Of a stretch of DNA of 64,000 nucleotides, positions 1 to 8,498 are shown piece after piece (positions within the stretch are counted from its first letter, which is position 1; every line of letters starts with the position of its first letter). The stretch covers positions 186,001-250,000 of the forward strand of contig CAXBLU010000005.1 in assembly GCA_963976815.1 (NCBI GenBank), given 5' to 3'. The stretch comes from JAHRVQ01 sp963976815. GTDB lineage: Bacteria; Pseudomonadota; Gammaproteobacteria; Pseudomonadales; Azotimanducaceae. Both the position numbers and the translations under genes were made by a program. Under the pieces are notes generated by a model, which had not been told where the DNA came from, made no database searches, and was given only the letters and a program-made list of their open reading frames with translations.

Positions 1-686
1 TAGCCAATATAGTTGCCACCGGCAAATCCAGCAGATGCAATACAAGCGGCCGACCAGACACCATTGGCTAATAGCGAGGTATGCACCTTTGATCCTTCGC
101 CGGTCTTCTCTCTATGGAGCAATGCTGTAACGATAGATGCATACAGCGATACAGCTGAGGGGTGATCACCCATACCCGGGACGGCAATCGCGGGTCGACC
201 ATCCCGGTCACGGACAAGATCCATTAATCCTGACCTTGCCCAATAGGCAACTAGATCAAACCCTTCCTTGTCTCGCTCAGGGCCTTCTTCCCCGTAGGCC
301 GTCAATGAAGCGTAGATGATAGAAGGGTTAATCGCCTTAACGTCCTCGTACTCCAACTTTAGCTTTCTCCGAAGTGGGAATGGTTGATTGGTGACATAGA
401 CATCTGCTTTTTCAATAAGTTGAACGAGCAAGTCTCTGCCCTCATCACTCTTTAGATTGAGCGCAAGGTCTCGCTTATTCCTTGCATCTGTTTCCCACAT
501 ATAGTTTTGTTCAGCATCAGGATAACCCGGCAGCGCAGATAGAATACGATATTGGTCGCCCTCCTCCGGCCGCTCCACTTTGATCACATCCGCGCCAAAA
601 TCAGCAAGGATTGTGGTTGCCACTGGGCCGGCAATCCATGAGCCCACATCCAATACTTTTAGACCTTCAAATAATAGTTTTGACAC
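1..686 (-). CDS. CoA-transferase family III (CaiB/BaiF-like), 3' end cut by the window
   Basis: The reading frame begins at a GTG (684-686) preceded by the purine-rich stretch GGGGAAGGT and runs off the left edge, giving about 228 residues of the N-terminal half. The start, SKLLFEGLKVLDVGSWIAGP, followed by ILADFGADVIKVERPEEGD, is the hallmark of class III CoA-transferases, which move CoA between acyl groups or epimerise acyl-CoAs. Near residues 207-217 the sequence reads KVHTSLLANG, where active members usually carry an aspartate (VDxSM or SMQD type), so the usual catalytic Asp appears absent. It lies 27 bp downstream of the MFS gene at 714-2024 on the same strand, probably one transcript. 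Substrate cannot be inferred. Confidence 0.88.
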   Translation of the reverse strand, partial: MSKLLFEGLKVLDVGSWIAGPVATTILADFGADVIKVERPEEGDQYRILSALPGYPDAEQNYMWETDARNKRDLALNLKSDEGRDLLVQLIEKADVYVTNQPFPLRRKLKLEYEDVKAINPSIIYASLTAYGEEGPERDKEGFDLVAYWARSGLMDLVRDRDGRPAIAVPGMGDHPSAVSLYASIVTALLHREKTGEGSKVHTSLLANGVWSAACIASAGFAGGNYIG

Positions 687-713
687 ACCTTCCCCTTATT
701 ACAACCATCGCGC

Positions 714-2024
714 TCAAGCATTCATCGGCAATCCGAGTCGCCGCAGGTTTGTATTCGAAAACATTGTTACCGCCATCACAATCATGATCGATCCAGCGCC
801 TATAAACACACCCTCTAGAGAGACTCTTATGAGTCCTCCGGCAATTGCTGCTGAAATCGGCAACATACCAATGTTAAATAACATAATTACGGACATCACA
901 CGACCCAACAGCTGTCCGGGTACTCGAAGCTGGATAAACGACACAACCAACACGCTCATGTAACCATCGGTTAACCCAGTTACCGCAGAGAACAGCATCA
1001 TCGTCTCAATGTTCTCGGCTAACGCATATACAATAAACCCAAGCCCAAGTGCGACAATATCGAGAATAATCAACATACCCAGCAGGTGATCCGGTGGCTT
1101 TCGCAATGATCCCGCCAGGATCATACCGATCAAGGCACCAACACCGAAGGCTGAGCCAATAAACCCAAAAGACAAAGCCCCTTCAACAAAACGCTGATCA
1201 CACAAAACCGGGATACCAACTATGTAGGGACCCCGAAAAAAGATAGAGAAAAAGGCAAACATCAACGCCATCATGCGAATAGGTGGGTCCTCCCAGGCAG
1301 AGATAAGCCCCTCCTGAATTGAGGCAAAAGCAGATTTGAATGACAATCGACCTTGTACCTCGGGTGGTTCCGACATTCGAATAAAACCGATGGCAAAGAA
1401 GGAAATAAGCAGCGCACCGGCGTCAATAAAAAAGGCGACCGATATACCTAACAGGTCTGCAATAGCATAGGTTTGAGCTGCCGGGCCCGAGGCTGCAAAA
1501 AATGCAATGATAAGCCCACCTATAACGGGACCAACAATCTGACTAAGTTGGCCAAGCCCCTGTTGAAGGGAATTTCCCGCCGGTAGTTCCTCAGCAGGCA
1601 ATATCTTTGGCAAAATGGAAGTGGATGCTGGCCAATAGAATGCATCGGCTGTACCGAAGCAAAACGCCACGACAAAAATCATCCACATTTCGACGCTCTG
1701 GGTATAGACCAACGTGGCCAGCAGCAACATCAAAAAAAACCGTACCAGCGAGGTCCACATCATGACGCTTCGTGCGCTATATCGATCCGCCATAGCGCCA
1801 CCCACCACCATAAAAATAGCCCTGGGAATGCCGGAAACCGCAAGTACAGCGCCCATCGCAAGCGGATCCCCCGTGAGCTTAAGTACAAGCCAGGGAAACG
1901 CTAACATCGTGAGTTGGCCACTCAGATAGGAGAGGATGGAACCAAGCCAAAGGAAACGAAAATTGCGATGTTGGAGTGGACGAATAAGCGCTATTCGATC
2001 CCAAATACTGTTTCCACTGGTCAT
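714..2024 (-). CDS. MFS transporter, MFS_3/EntS-like exporter family
   Basis: This 436-residue protein has about twelve hydrophobic segments. The first cytoplasmic loop GGAMADRYSARSVMMW is the major facilitator signature between helices 2 and 3. The opening IRPLQHRNFRFLWLGSILSY is typical of the MFS_3 group (enterobactin exporter EntS and macrolide-efflux relatives), which expel small molecules by proton exchange in the inner membrane. The ATG at 2024 follows a GAG-rich leader. It is transcribed divergently from the cupin gene at 2076, and the class III CoA-transferase follows 27 bp downstream, so the two may be an operon. The transported compound is unknown. Confidence 0.85.
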   Translation of the reverse strand: MTSGNSIWDRIALIRPLQHRNFRFLWLGSILSYLSGQLTMLAFPWLVLKLTGDPLAMGAVLAVSGIPRAIFMVVGGAMADRYSARSVMMWTSLVRFFLMLLLATLVYTQSVEMWMIFVVAFCFGTADAFYWPASTSILPKILPAEELPAGNSLQQGLGQLSQIVGPVIGGLIIAFFAASGPAAQTYAIADLLGISVAFFIDAGALLISFFAIGFIRMSEPPEVQGRLSFKSAFASIQEGLISAWEDPPIRMMALMFAFFSIFFRGPYIVGIPVLCDQRFVEGALSFGFIGSAFGVGALIGMILAGSLRKPPDHLLGMLIILDIVALGLGFIVYALAENIETMMLFSAVTGLTDGYMSVLVVSFIQLRVPGQLLGRVMSVIMLFNIGMLPISAAIAGGLIRVSLEGVFIGAGSIMIVMAVTMFSNTNLRRLGLPMNA

Positions 2025-2075
2025 GACACTCTACACTCCCCCCTCTGGATCACAACTTAACAAATCAGACAGGCT

Positions 2076-2729
2076 ATGACCATGCAATTGTTTGCAGATC
2101 TCAATCAACCCGCGAATGTCGATGCTAACAAGGTCGAGTGGGTGGCATCACCTCTGGCTGGTGTTGAGCGGCGAATGTTGGAACGCGATGGAGATGAAGT
2201 TGCCAGGGCAACCTCGATTGTGCGCTACGCGCCAGACTCTTTCTTTTCACCCCATAGCCATACGGGGGGTGAGGAATATTACGTACTTTCCGGTGTCTTT
2301 TCCGATGAGTCGGGGGACTATCCCGCGGGACACTATGTGAGAAACCCTATCGGCTCCTCACATAAACCTTTCACCAAATCTGGTTGCGAGATCTATGTGA
2401 AATTGCGACAAATGCAACCGGCAGACCAGAGTTACGTTGTTGTAGACACTCTGACCTCAAACACCATTGAGGTAAATCAAGTAGTAACACTGCCACTACA
2501 TCGATTTGAAGCCGAGGAGGTCATGATTAGACAGCTAATGGTCGGCGATGAATATCGTGAAGAATCAATGTCTGGCTTAGAAATCTTGATCCTATCAGGA
2601 AAGGCAATCATCGAAGCCGAGCAGCGTAATCAAGGCCACTGGTTCCGTTGGCCAGCCCAACAATCCATCACCATTACCGCTAAAGAAAATCTGCGACTAC
2701 TCGTGAAGAAAAATCACCTGACAAACTAA
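2076..2729 (+). CDS. Double cupin protein, ChrR-like cupin domain
   Basis: The 217-residue protein has two cupin barrels. The N-terminal one (about residues 20-110) carries HSHTGGEEYYVLSG followed by YPAGHYVRNPIGSSHKP, the two conserved cupin motifs with His/Glu metal ligands. The second (about 125-215) is degenerate and ends in a basic tail. The closest family by eye is the cupin of the anti-sigma factor ChrR and acetylacetone-dioxygenase-like enzymes. No N-terminal zinc-binding anti-sigma domain is present, so regulation of a sigma factor is not supported. It is divergent from the MFS gene at 714-2024 and convergent with the MFS gene at 2726-3925, whose stop codon overlaps its own. Confidence 0.75.
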   Translation: MTMQLFADLNQPANVDANKVEWVASPLAGVERRMLERDGDEVARATSIVRYAPDSFFSPHSHTGGEEYYVLSGVFSDESGDYPAGHYVRNPIGSSHKPFTKSGCEIYVKLRQMQPADQSYVVVDTLTSNTIEVNQVVTLPLHRFEAEEVMIRQLMVGDEYREESMSGLEILILSGKAIIEAEQRNQGHWFRWPAQQSITITAKENLRLLVKKNHLTN

Positions 2730-3925
2730 CCACGCGCGGGCTTAAAGGTCAGCGTGAATATGATCAGCGGCACATACACGGCACAGGTAAACCAATAGGG
2801 GTAGTCAGGTTGGATTGAATAAAGCGCTGTCCCCAGCAGCGGACCAATCGTAAAGCCAAGTGGTCCGCAGGAGTTCGCCACACCGGCGACACTACCCTGC
2901 TCTTCCTGGGAAACCGCGAGGGACGCCCCGGACATAAATCCTGGACCCGCCAGCCCCATACCAAAACCTTGAATTGCCATCGCAATCGTCAGCACCGTCC
3001 GCGTATCACCCATCGCCATCATTAAAAACGCCGCCATTAAAATGGGCATGGCAATCTTCAGCAGCGTAAATGGTTGAACTTTGATTCTTGGCAATACCAA
3101 CATTTGCGCCACAAGGGAAAAGAAGGCAGAAAACATCATGCCGATGCCAAATACATGGGCTGTTTCTGACGCTGTCAGATCCAAAATATCTTGAAACCGA
3201 AATGCCATGGTCTGCTGCACAATCGCAAACCCCATAAACATAAAAATACCAACAAAGACAAAGGGTAGAATACGCCGATCGGTATATTTTAGGCGGGGCG
3301 GTTTTACCTTAATGACCTGCACAGGAATGGATGGCAAGGCATACAGCACCAGGATAGCCGAAATGAGTGTGACAACCGCGGAAAACCAAATGGGTGTCAG
3401 CAACGTGTAGGCGGCAAGCACACCACCCACGGCAGGGCCGAGAATAGCACCCAGATTATTTGCTGCGCCGATCTGCCCCATGCCTTTTGTTCGAGTGGAT
3501 ATATCGGTGATATCTGCCATATAGGCGGTGGACGCTGGTTGCGTTGCCGCCATCACTGCAGCATTTGTGACGCGCGCAATGGTTAAACAAATAAATGCTG
3601 TGGTCGGAATAAAAAATCCCATTAAAGCGGCCTGGAACACACTCGCAAACAGAATCGTGCCGACGCTATAGCCGAATAATCCAATCAATATGACCTTACG
3701 ACGTCCCCAGGTATCGCTGATACGCCCCCAGATTGGCATGGCGATAAACACCGTAATAGATGACGCCGATATAATCGCGCCAACTTGAATTTCAGACAGA
3801 CCAATTTCACGGCCGAGGGGCGCGAGTACCGCAAACAGTATTGTTTGAGAAAAACCCATCGCCATCACTGACGCAAGCAATGTACCCTTAGCAAAGCGAA
3901 GCGGAAACTCTTCCGTAGTACTCAA
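2726..3925 (-). CDS. MFS transporter, TetA/MFS_1-like
   Basis: A 399-residue multi-spanning membrane protein. The loop GRISDTWGRRKVILIG is the MFS motif A, and the TRTKGMGQIGAANNLGAILGP segment in the fifth helix region matches motif C of drug/H+ antiporters (GPxxGG appears as GPAVGG), pointing to efflux rather than uptake. The start ATG at 3925 overlaps the last codons of modF by 4 bp, so translation is probably coupled to modF and it belongs to the ilvC-modF-MFS transcript. Its 3' end overlaps the convergent cupin gene by 4 bp. The substrate is unknown. Confidence 0.85.
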   Translation of the reverse strand: MSTTEEFPLRFAKGTLLASVMAMGFSQTILFAVLAPLGREIGLSEIQVGAIISASSITVFIAMPIWGRISDTWGRRKVILIGLFGYSVGTILFASVFQAALMGFFIPTTAFICLTIARVTNAAVMAATQPASTAYMADITDISTRTKGMGQIGAANNLGAILGPAVGGVLAAYTLLTPIWFSAVVTLISAILVLYALPSIPVQVIKVKPPRLKYTDRRILPFVFVGIFMFMGFAIVQQTMAFRFQDILDLTASETAHVFGIGMMFSAFFSLVAQMLVLPRIKVQPFTLLKIAMPILMAAFLMMAMGDTRTVLTIAMAIQGFGMGLAGPGFMSGASLAVSQEEQGSVAGVANSCGPLGFTIGPLLGTALYSIQPDYPYWFTCAVYVPLIIFTLTFKPARG

Positions 3926-5328
3926 TTGTAATCGGCCATATTGAGAATTCTATCGATACCTTTGATGCGATCTTCCGCATGATGATTGACATATAGCACT
4001 GTGGTTTCACTGGAGGCACAGATTAATGCAACTAACGATAGCACTAATTGTCGATTTGCCTCGTCCAGTCCCTGGCAAGGTTCATCCAAAATAAGTAGTT
4101 GAGGGTGCTTCACCATCGCCCGGGCAATCAACAACATTCTCTGGTCGCCATAGGAGCATCGGTTAAAGGGTTCGTTGGCTCGTTTTGCTAGCCCCAGCAA
4201 TTGGAGCCATTGCCGGGCAATCCTTTGTTGGCTATCCGTTGCTTTCGCGTAAAGACCAATGCTGTCGTAAAAACCTGAAACGATGACATTCAGCAAGCTG
4301 ATACTCACACGATACTCCCACTGGAGTGCTGTGGAGACGTAGCCAATGTGTTGCTTGATGTCCCAGATACTCTCGCCCTGGCCCCTTTGATAACCTACAA
4401 CCTGGATATCATTTACGTAACACTGGGGGTGGTCACCGGTGATCAGGTTCAATAAGCAGGTCTTACCACTGCCGTTAGGTCCAACCACTTGCCAGTGTTC
4501 TCCAGGGTCCACCTGCCAGTCCAGTTTCGAGAAAATAACCGAGTCACCATAGGCAATTCTCCCCTCATGTAACGTGACTAAGGGGCCAGGAGCCAGGACT
4601 GGAACACGATCTGCCACCTCCGATGCCGGAACCTCAAGGTCATCTCGCTGCAACTGCAATAGTTGATGAATATATGCCGCCTCAACTTCCCACTTACCCT
4701 GGTGGGCGAGTCGGCCTTCGATCATGACACCCCCCTGGGTAACCCAGTCTGGGATTTCGTCCAGGCGGTTTAAGGCAAAAATGATTGTGGTGGTTTTAGA
4801 AAGCTTTCTCAGTTGAACAAGTAGGTATGCAGCTGAGGCCACATCTAACCCATCAAAGGGTTCGTCCAACACCAGTAGTTGAGGCTCCGCAGCAATCGCA
4901 CGAATCAGCAGTAGCTTGCGGGTTTCACCGGTTGATAAGTGTCGAAAACCACGATCGAGTTTGTCCTCCAAGGAAAACTCAGCCACCAATTGTTGAGTAA
5001 TTGACTGGTTACCGGAAGCAAGTAACTCCCGAACCGGCGTCCCTAGAAAAACCTCATTGGTAATATCACTGTCGTCCTTATCGCGTTCCGCTTCTATAAG
5101 CTGACGCTGAATTTCAAAGGACACCAATTCCGTAGTTGGTTGCTCAGTAACGGAACCTGCAACCAACTGCCCTTCTCCAGCCAACGCCGCAACAATCGCG
5201 GACTTACCAGAACCGTTAGCGCCAAGAAATACCCAGTGTTCACCCGCAGTGAGCTCGACACTAAGATCCTTGAGCGCAAAGGATTCTGAAAATCGAATCT
5301 CAGCTTGCTGAAATTGAAGTAATCGCAA
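3922..5328 (-). CDS. modF: ModF-type ABC ATPase with two nucleotide-binding domains
   Basis: The 468-residue protein contains two ABC ATPase domains and no membrane segment. Domain 1 (about 1-220) has Walker A GANGSGKS, signature LSTGETRK and Walker B LLVLDEPFDGLD. Domain 2 (about 245-465) has Walker A GPNGSGKT, the variant signature CSYGDQR, Walker B LLILDEPCQGLD and a switch histidine in VNHHAEDR. Segments such as GESIWDIKQHIGYVS and ILSG/IVSGFYDSIG match E. coli ModF, a cytoplasmic ATPase linked genetically to molybdate transport. No modE, modA, modB or modC is nearby. The start lies 6 bp after the ilvC stop, and its end overlaps the next MFS gene by 4 bp. Confidence 0.88.
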   Translation of the reverse strand: MRLLQFQQAEIRFSESFALKDLSVELTAGEHWVFLGANGSGKSAIVAALAGEGQLVAGSVTEQPTTELVSFEIQRQLIEAERDKDDSDITNEVFLGTPVRELLASGNQSITQQLVAEFSLEDKLDRGFRHLSTGETRKLLLIRAIAAEPQLLVLDEPFDGLDVASAAYLLVQLRKLSKTTTIIFALNRLDEIPDWVTQGGVMIEGRLAHQGKWEVEAAYIHQLLQLQRDDLEVPASEVADRVPVLAPGPLVTLHEGRIAYGDSVIFSKLDWQVDPGEHWQVVGPNGSGKTCLLNLITGDHPQCYVNDIQVVGYQRGQGESIWDIKQHIGYVSTALQWEYRVSISLLNVIVSGFYDSIGLYAKATDSQQRIARQWLQLLGLAKRANEPFNRCSYGDQRMLLIARAMVKHPQLLILDEPCQGLDEANRQLVLSLVALICASSETTVLYVNHHAEDRIKGIDRILNMADYN

Positions 5329-5334
5329 CCGGAG

Positions 5335-6807
5335 TTAGACGATTTTCTTCATGGCACCCATGTAGCCGCGAAGCACCTTACCGATCTGCTCAACGCTGTG
5401 ACTACGCAAACTCTCATTCACTTCGATCAGCCGTTGGTTATCAACAGAAAAATCATTCAGGCCTAAACCTCGGCCGATCACGTCGGTATCAATTGTTTTC
5501 ATAAAGTCGCCGAGCAACGGTAAACATGCGTGGTTGTATAGATAACAGCCGTACTCCGCTGTGTCCGAAATTGTGTTGTTCATTTCAAACAGCTTCTTAC
5601 GGGCAATTGTATTTGCGATGAGTGGCGTTTCATGGAGCGATTCGTAATAGGCAGACTCTTCCTTGATACCGGCAGACACCATGGTTTCATAGGCAAGTTC
5701 GACCCCGGCCTTAACCATCGCCACCATCAATATGCCGTGATCAAAGAATTCCTGATCGGTAATTTCAGCTTCTGTCGCCGCGGTTGTTTCAAACGCACTC
5801 TCGCCTGTTTCCTTTCTCCAACCCAACAGGTTCACATCGTCGTTGGCCCAGTCTTCCATCATCGTTTTGGAGAAATGGCCCGACATGATGTCATCCATAT
5901 GCTTCTGATACAGGGGCCGCATGATGTCTTTTAATTCTTCAGCATGATCAAATGCTCTGATCTTGGCTGGATTGGATAATCTATCCAACATGTTGGTCAC
6001 GCCGCCATGCTTCAATGCCTCGGTAACCGTTTCCCAACCGTACTGTACAAGTCTTGATGCGTAGCCTGCATCAACGCCCTTCTCGACCATCTTATCGAAA
6101 CATAGCAATGAGCCGGTTTGCAGCATGCCGCACAGGATGGTTTGTTCACCCATCAGGTCAGACTTTACCTCAGCAATAAAAGAAGACATCAACACACCGG
6201 CCTTATGACCGCCTGTACCCGCTGCATAAGCTTTTGCCAGCGCAAGACCTTCGCCCCGCGGGTCATTATCTTCGTGTACAGCAATCAGAGTTGGCACGCC
6301 AAAACCACGCTTGTACTCTTCCCGAACCTCCGTACCAGGACACTTGGGGGCCACCATAATGACGGTGATGTCCTCGCGTACCTGCATGCCCTCTTCCACA
6401 ATATTAAAACCGTGGGAATAAGCCAGGCAGCTGTCTTTCTTCATCAGCGGCACAATCTCGCCTACAACCGCCGTGTGTTGCTTGTCCGGCGTCAGATTAA
6501 GCACAAGGTCTGCATCTGGAATCAGTTCCTCATAGGTGCCGACCGTAAAGCCATTGTCCGTTGCGTTCTTCCAGCTCTGGCGCTTTTCTGCGATCGCAGA
6601 CGCTCGAAGGGTATATGACACGTCGAGGCCACTATCCCGCAGATTTAGACCTTGATTTAGGCCCTGGGCACCACATCCGACGATGACGAGCTTCTTGCCC
6701 TTAAGATAATCGGCGCCTTCAGAGAATTCCGAAGGATCCATAAATTCACATTTGCCCAGTTGGGCCAGTTGTTCGCGCAGGGGGAGTGAGTTGAAGTAGT
6801 TGGCCAT
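5335..6807 (-). CDS. ilvC: Ketol-acid reductoisomerase, class II (long form)
   Basis: This enzyme converts 2-acetolactate or 2-aceto-2-hydroxybutyrate to the dihydroxy acids of valine, leucine and isoleucine synthesis with NADPH and Mg2+. The start chosen at 6807 gives MANYFNSLPLREQLAQLGKC, nearly the same as the E. coli protein and close to its 491-residue length (490 here); the open frame extends 42 codons upstream with no similarity. The Rossmann segment VGCGAQGLNQGLN, the EVKSDLMGEQTILCGMLQ metal-binding stretch and the duplicated knotted C-terminal domain (ESAYYESLHETPLIANTI) are all visible. It is first in a run with modF and an MFS gene, and lies downstream of bioB on the same strand, separated by a repeat cluster. 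Confidence 0.97.
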   Translation of the reverse strand: MANYFNSLPLREQLAQLGKCEFMDPSEFSEGADYLKGKKLVIVGCGAQGLNQGLNLRDSGLDVSYTLRASAIAEKRQSWKNATDNGFTVGTYEELIPDADLVLNLTPDKQHTAVVGEIVPLMKKDSCLAYSHGFNIVEEGMQVREDITVIMVAPKCPGTEVREEYKRGFGVPTLIAVHEDNDPRGEGLALAKAYAAGTGGHKAGVLMSSFIAEVKSDLMGEQTILCGMLQTGSLLCFDKMVEKGVDAGYASRLVQYGWETVTEALKHGGVTNMLDRLSNPAKIRAFDHAEELKDIMRPLYQKHMDDIMSGHFSKTMMEDWANDDVNLLGWRKETGESAFETTAATEAEITDQEFFDHGILMVAMVKAGVELAYETMVSAGIKEESAYYESLHETPLIANTIARKKLFEMNNTISDTAEYGCYLYNHACLPLLGDFMKTIDTDVIGRGLGLNDFSVDNQRLIEVNESLRSHSVEQIGKVLRGYMGAMKKIV

Positions 6808-6948
6808 GGTGTTTTCCGAGTGAGTGCAATTAGTGGTATTTAAGACGCTATAGCTAAGGTCGCGTACTTTAAGGGTTTTTGATGTTTGCGTAAAATGCAA
6901 TATTCGGGACATACATCCCACTAACCGGAACAACGAGATTTGGCCTCA

Positions 6949-7023
6949 GCACTAAATCGGGTCAGACCCCCGGGGGTCCGGCAAGTTGAGCACTAAATCG
7001 GGTCAGACCCCCGGGTCTGACCC
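6949..7023. repeat. Two 26-bp direct repeats containing GGGTCAGACCC palindromes
   Basis: A 26-bp unit starting GCACTAAATCGGGTCAGACC occurs at 6949-6974 and again at 6990-7015, a period of 41 bp. The second copy continues into a perfect 11-bp inverted repeat, GGGTCAGACCC at 7000-7010 and GGGTCTGACCC at 7013-7023, with a 2-nt spacer. The cluster lies between bioB and ilvC. Together with the adjacent hairpin it looks like a REP/BIME-type extragenic element, although no associated transposase is present in the window. Confidence 0.8.
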
Positions 7024-7040
7024 AGGGGTCTGGGCAAGTT

Positions 7041-7093
7041 GGGGTCAGAGTAAAGTGCCAGAGTAAATTACTCTGGCACTTTACTCTGACCCC
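7041..7093. repeat. Perfect 26-bp inverted repeat with a 1-nt centre
   Basis: The sequence GGGGTCAGAGTAAAGTGCCA (7041-7060) continuing to 7066 is mirrored exactly, as reverse complement, by 7068-7093 around a single central A. As RNA or single-stranded DNA it would form a 26-bp hairpin with almost no loop. It begins with the same GGGTCAGA core as the repeats immediately upstream. It lies 17 bp beyond the bioB stop codon, so it could also stop or stabilise the bioB transcript, but there is no U-run. Confidence 0.85.
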
Positions 7094-7110
7094 GCCACGC
7101 CCCGCCACGC

Positions 7111-8103
7111 CTAGGCGCGTAGGGCTAGATCGGTATATTTTGGCTGCTGTTCGACTTCGATGCCCAGTTTACCAAGCAATGCCATATCCTCGTTATTGTC
7201 GGGATTCGGGGTGGTCAGAAGTTTGTCGCCATAAAAGATAGAGTTAGCACCGGCCAGAAAACACAGGGCCTGGGTCGACTCATCCATGGTTTCCCGTCCG
7301 GCCGAGAGACGTACATAGGACGCCGGCATCATAATCTTCGCCACCGCAATGGTGCGAACAAAGTCTATGGGATCAATCGCGTCTGTTTCCGCCAGTGGGG
7401 TACCCTCAACTCGAACCAGATTATTGATTGGCACACTGTGGGGGTGTTCCGGCAAATTCGCCAGGGTCTTTAACATCTCAACCCGGTCAGTAGCTTCCTC
7501 CCCCATGCCAACAATGCCACCGCAACAGGTTTTCATGCCCTTTTCTCGAACATGGGTCAGTGTATCGAGCCGGTCCTGATAGGTGCGCGTGGTAATGATC
7601 TCTTTGTAATATTCCGGCGAGGTATCTAGATTATGATTGTAGTAATCGAGTCCAGCATCGGCCAGCCGCTGGGCTTGATCCGCCGTTAACATTCCCAGAG
7701 TGACACAGGTTTCTAGCCCCTCTTCTCTAACGGCAATCACCATATCAATGACCTTCTCTAGATCACGATCTTTCGGGCTACGCCACGCGGCGCCCATACA
7801 AAAACGACTGGCACCGGCGGACTTTGCGCGCCGCGCGGCTTCCCGGACATTTTCGAGTTCGAGTAGATCTTCTTTTTCGACGCCGGTTTCGTATCGAGTG
7901 CTCTGGGGGCAATAGGCGCAATCTTCCGGACAGGCGCCGGTTTTGATCGAAAGCAGGGTAGAAAGTTGTACCTGATTGGCGTCGAAGTGTTCACGGTGTG
8001 CTTGCTGAGCCCGGAAAATCAGGTCATTAAAAGGTAAATCAAATAACCCTTGTACTTGTTGGGTTGTCCAGTCGTAGCGAAGAGTACCGGATGCTTGGCT
8101 CAT
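7111..8103 (-). CDS. bioB: Biotin synthase
   Basis: A radical-SAM enzyme that inserts sulfur into dethiobiotin in the last step of biotin synthesis. The 330-residue length fits the family. The CxxxCxxC cluster motif is seen as C58, C62 and C65 in GACPEDCAYCPQS, which binds the SAM-coordinating 4Fe-4S cluster. The YNHNLDTSPEYY segment, the GGIVGMGE motif and the conserved Arg in YVRLSAGRETM complete the signature. No other bio gene is adjacent, so the remaining pathway genes must lie elsewhere. The ATG at 8103 is the only well-placed start. Confidence 0.97.
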   Translation of the reverse strand: MSQASGTLRYDWTTQQVQGLFDLPFNDLIFRAQQAHREHFDANQVQLSTLLSIKTGACPEDCAYCPQSTRYETGVEKEDLLELENVREAARRAKSAGASRFCMGAAWRSPKDRDLEKVIDMVIAVREEGLETCVTLGMLTADQAQRLADAGLDYYNHNLDTSPEYYKEIITTRTYQDRLDTLTHVREKGMKTCCGGIVGMGEEATDRVEMLKTLANLPEHPHSVPINNLVRVEGTPLAETDAIDPIDFVRTIAVAKIMMPASYVRLSAGRETMDESTQALCFLAGANSIFYGDKLLTTPNPDNNEDMALLGKLGIEVEQQPKYTDLALRA

Positions 8104-8498
8104 GGTATTTCTCGATATTAAGTTCTGAAAAAGTGTACCAATCCAAATCTGGATAGCACAAGAAGGCCGACACTGTAAGGGATTTTGATTTTGGCGTAAA
8201 TGCCCGCCTCCAGTCTAACGATAAAATAATGTGGCGAATTCTAGCAATCTGGAAGAATAAAGCCTGCAAATGAGGCGTTCTAGTGCCCGCCAGGGCATCA
8301 GGCGTCAAAGCTGGAAACTAACGCGGGGATACGCTGTTGAAAAAAACTCAATAAATTCCCACTGTAGCTGGAACGGTTACCGGTCGCGATTTCACACACA
8401 ACCGGTCACTGAGTGTGGTAAAACGCAAAAACATCTCGGGGCAGACTACTGAGGCTCAACTACACTAAAGAAAGTAAATTCACGGATTTGCCACCCTT
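8104..8498. other. Divergent intergenic region, no gene seen
   Basis: This 395-bp stretch separates divergent bioB and the hybrid kinase gene. Only short open frames without family resemblance or ribosome-binding sites are present. It must contain promoters for both neighbours, but no confident -35/-10 pair or BirA-like operator could be picked out by eye. Confidence 0.5.

Noticed and set aside
2076..2729. Cupin protein as a ChrR anti-sigma factor
   Set aside because: The zinc-binding anti-sigma domain is absent and no sigma factor gene is adjacent.
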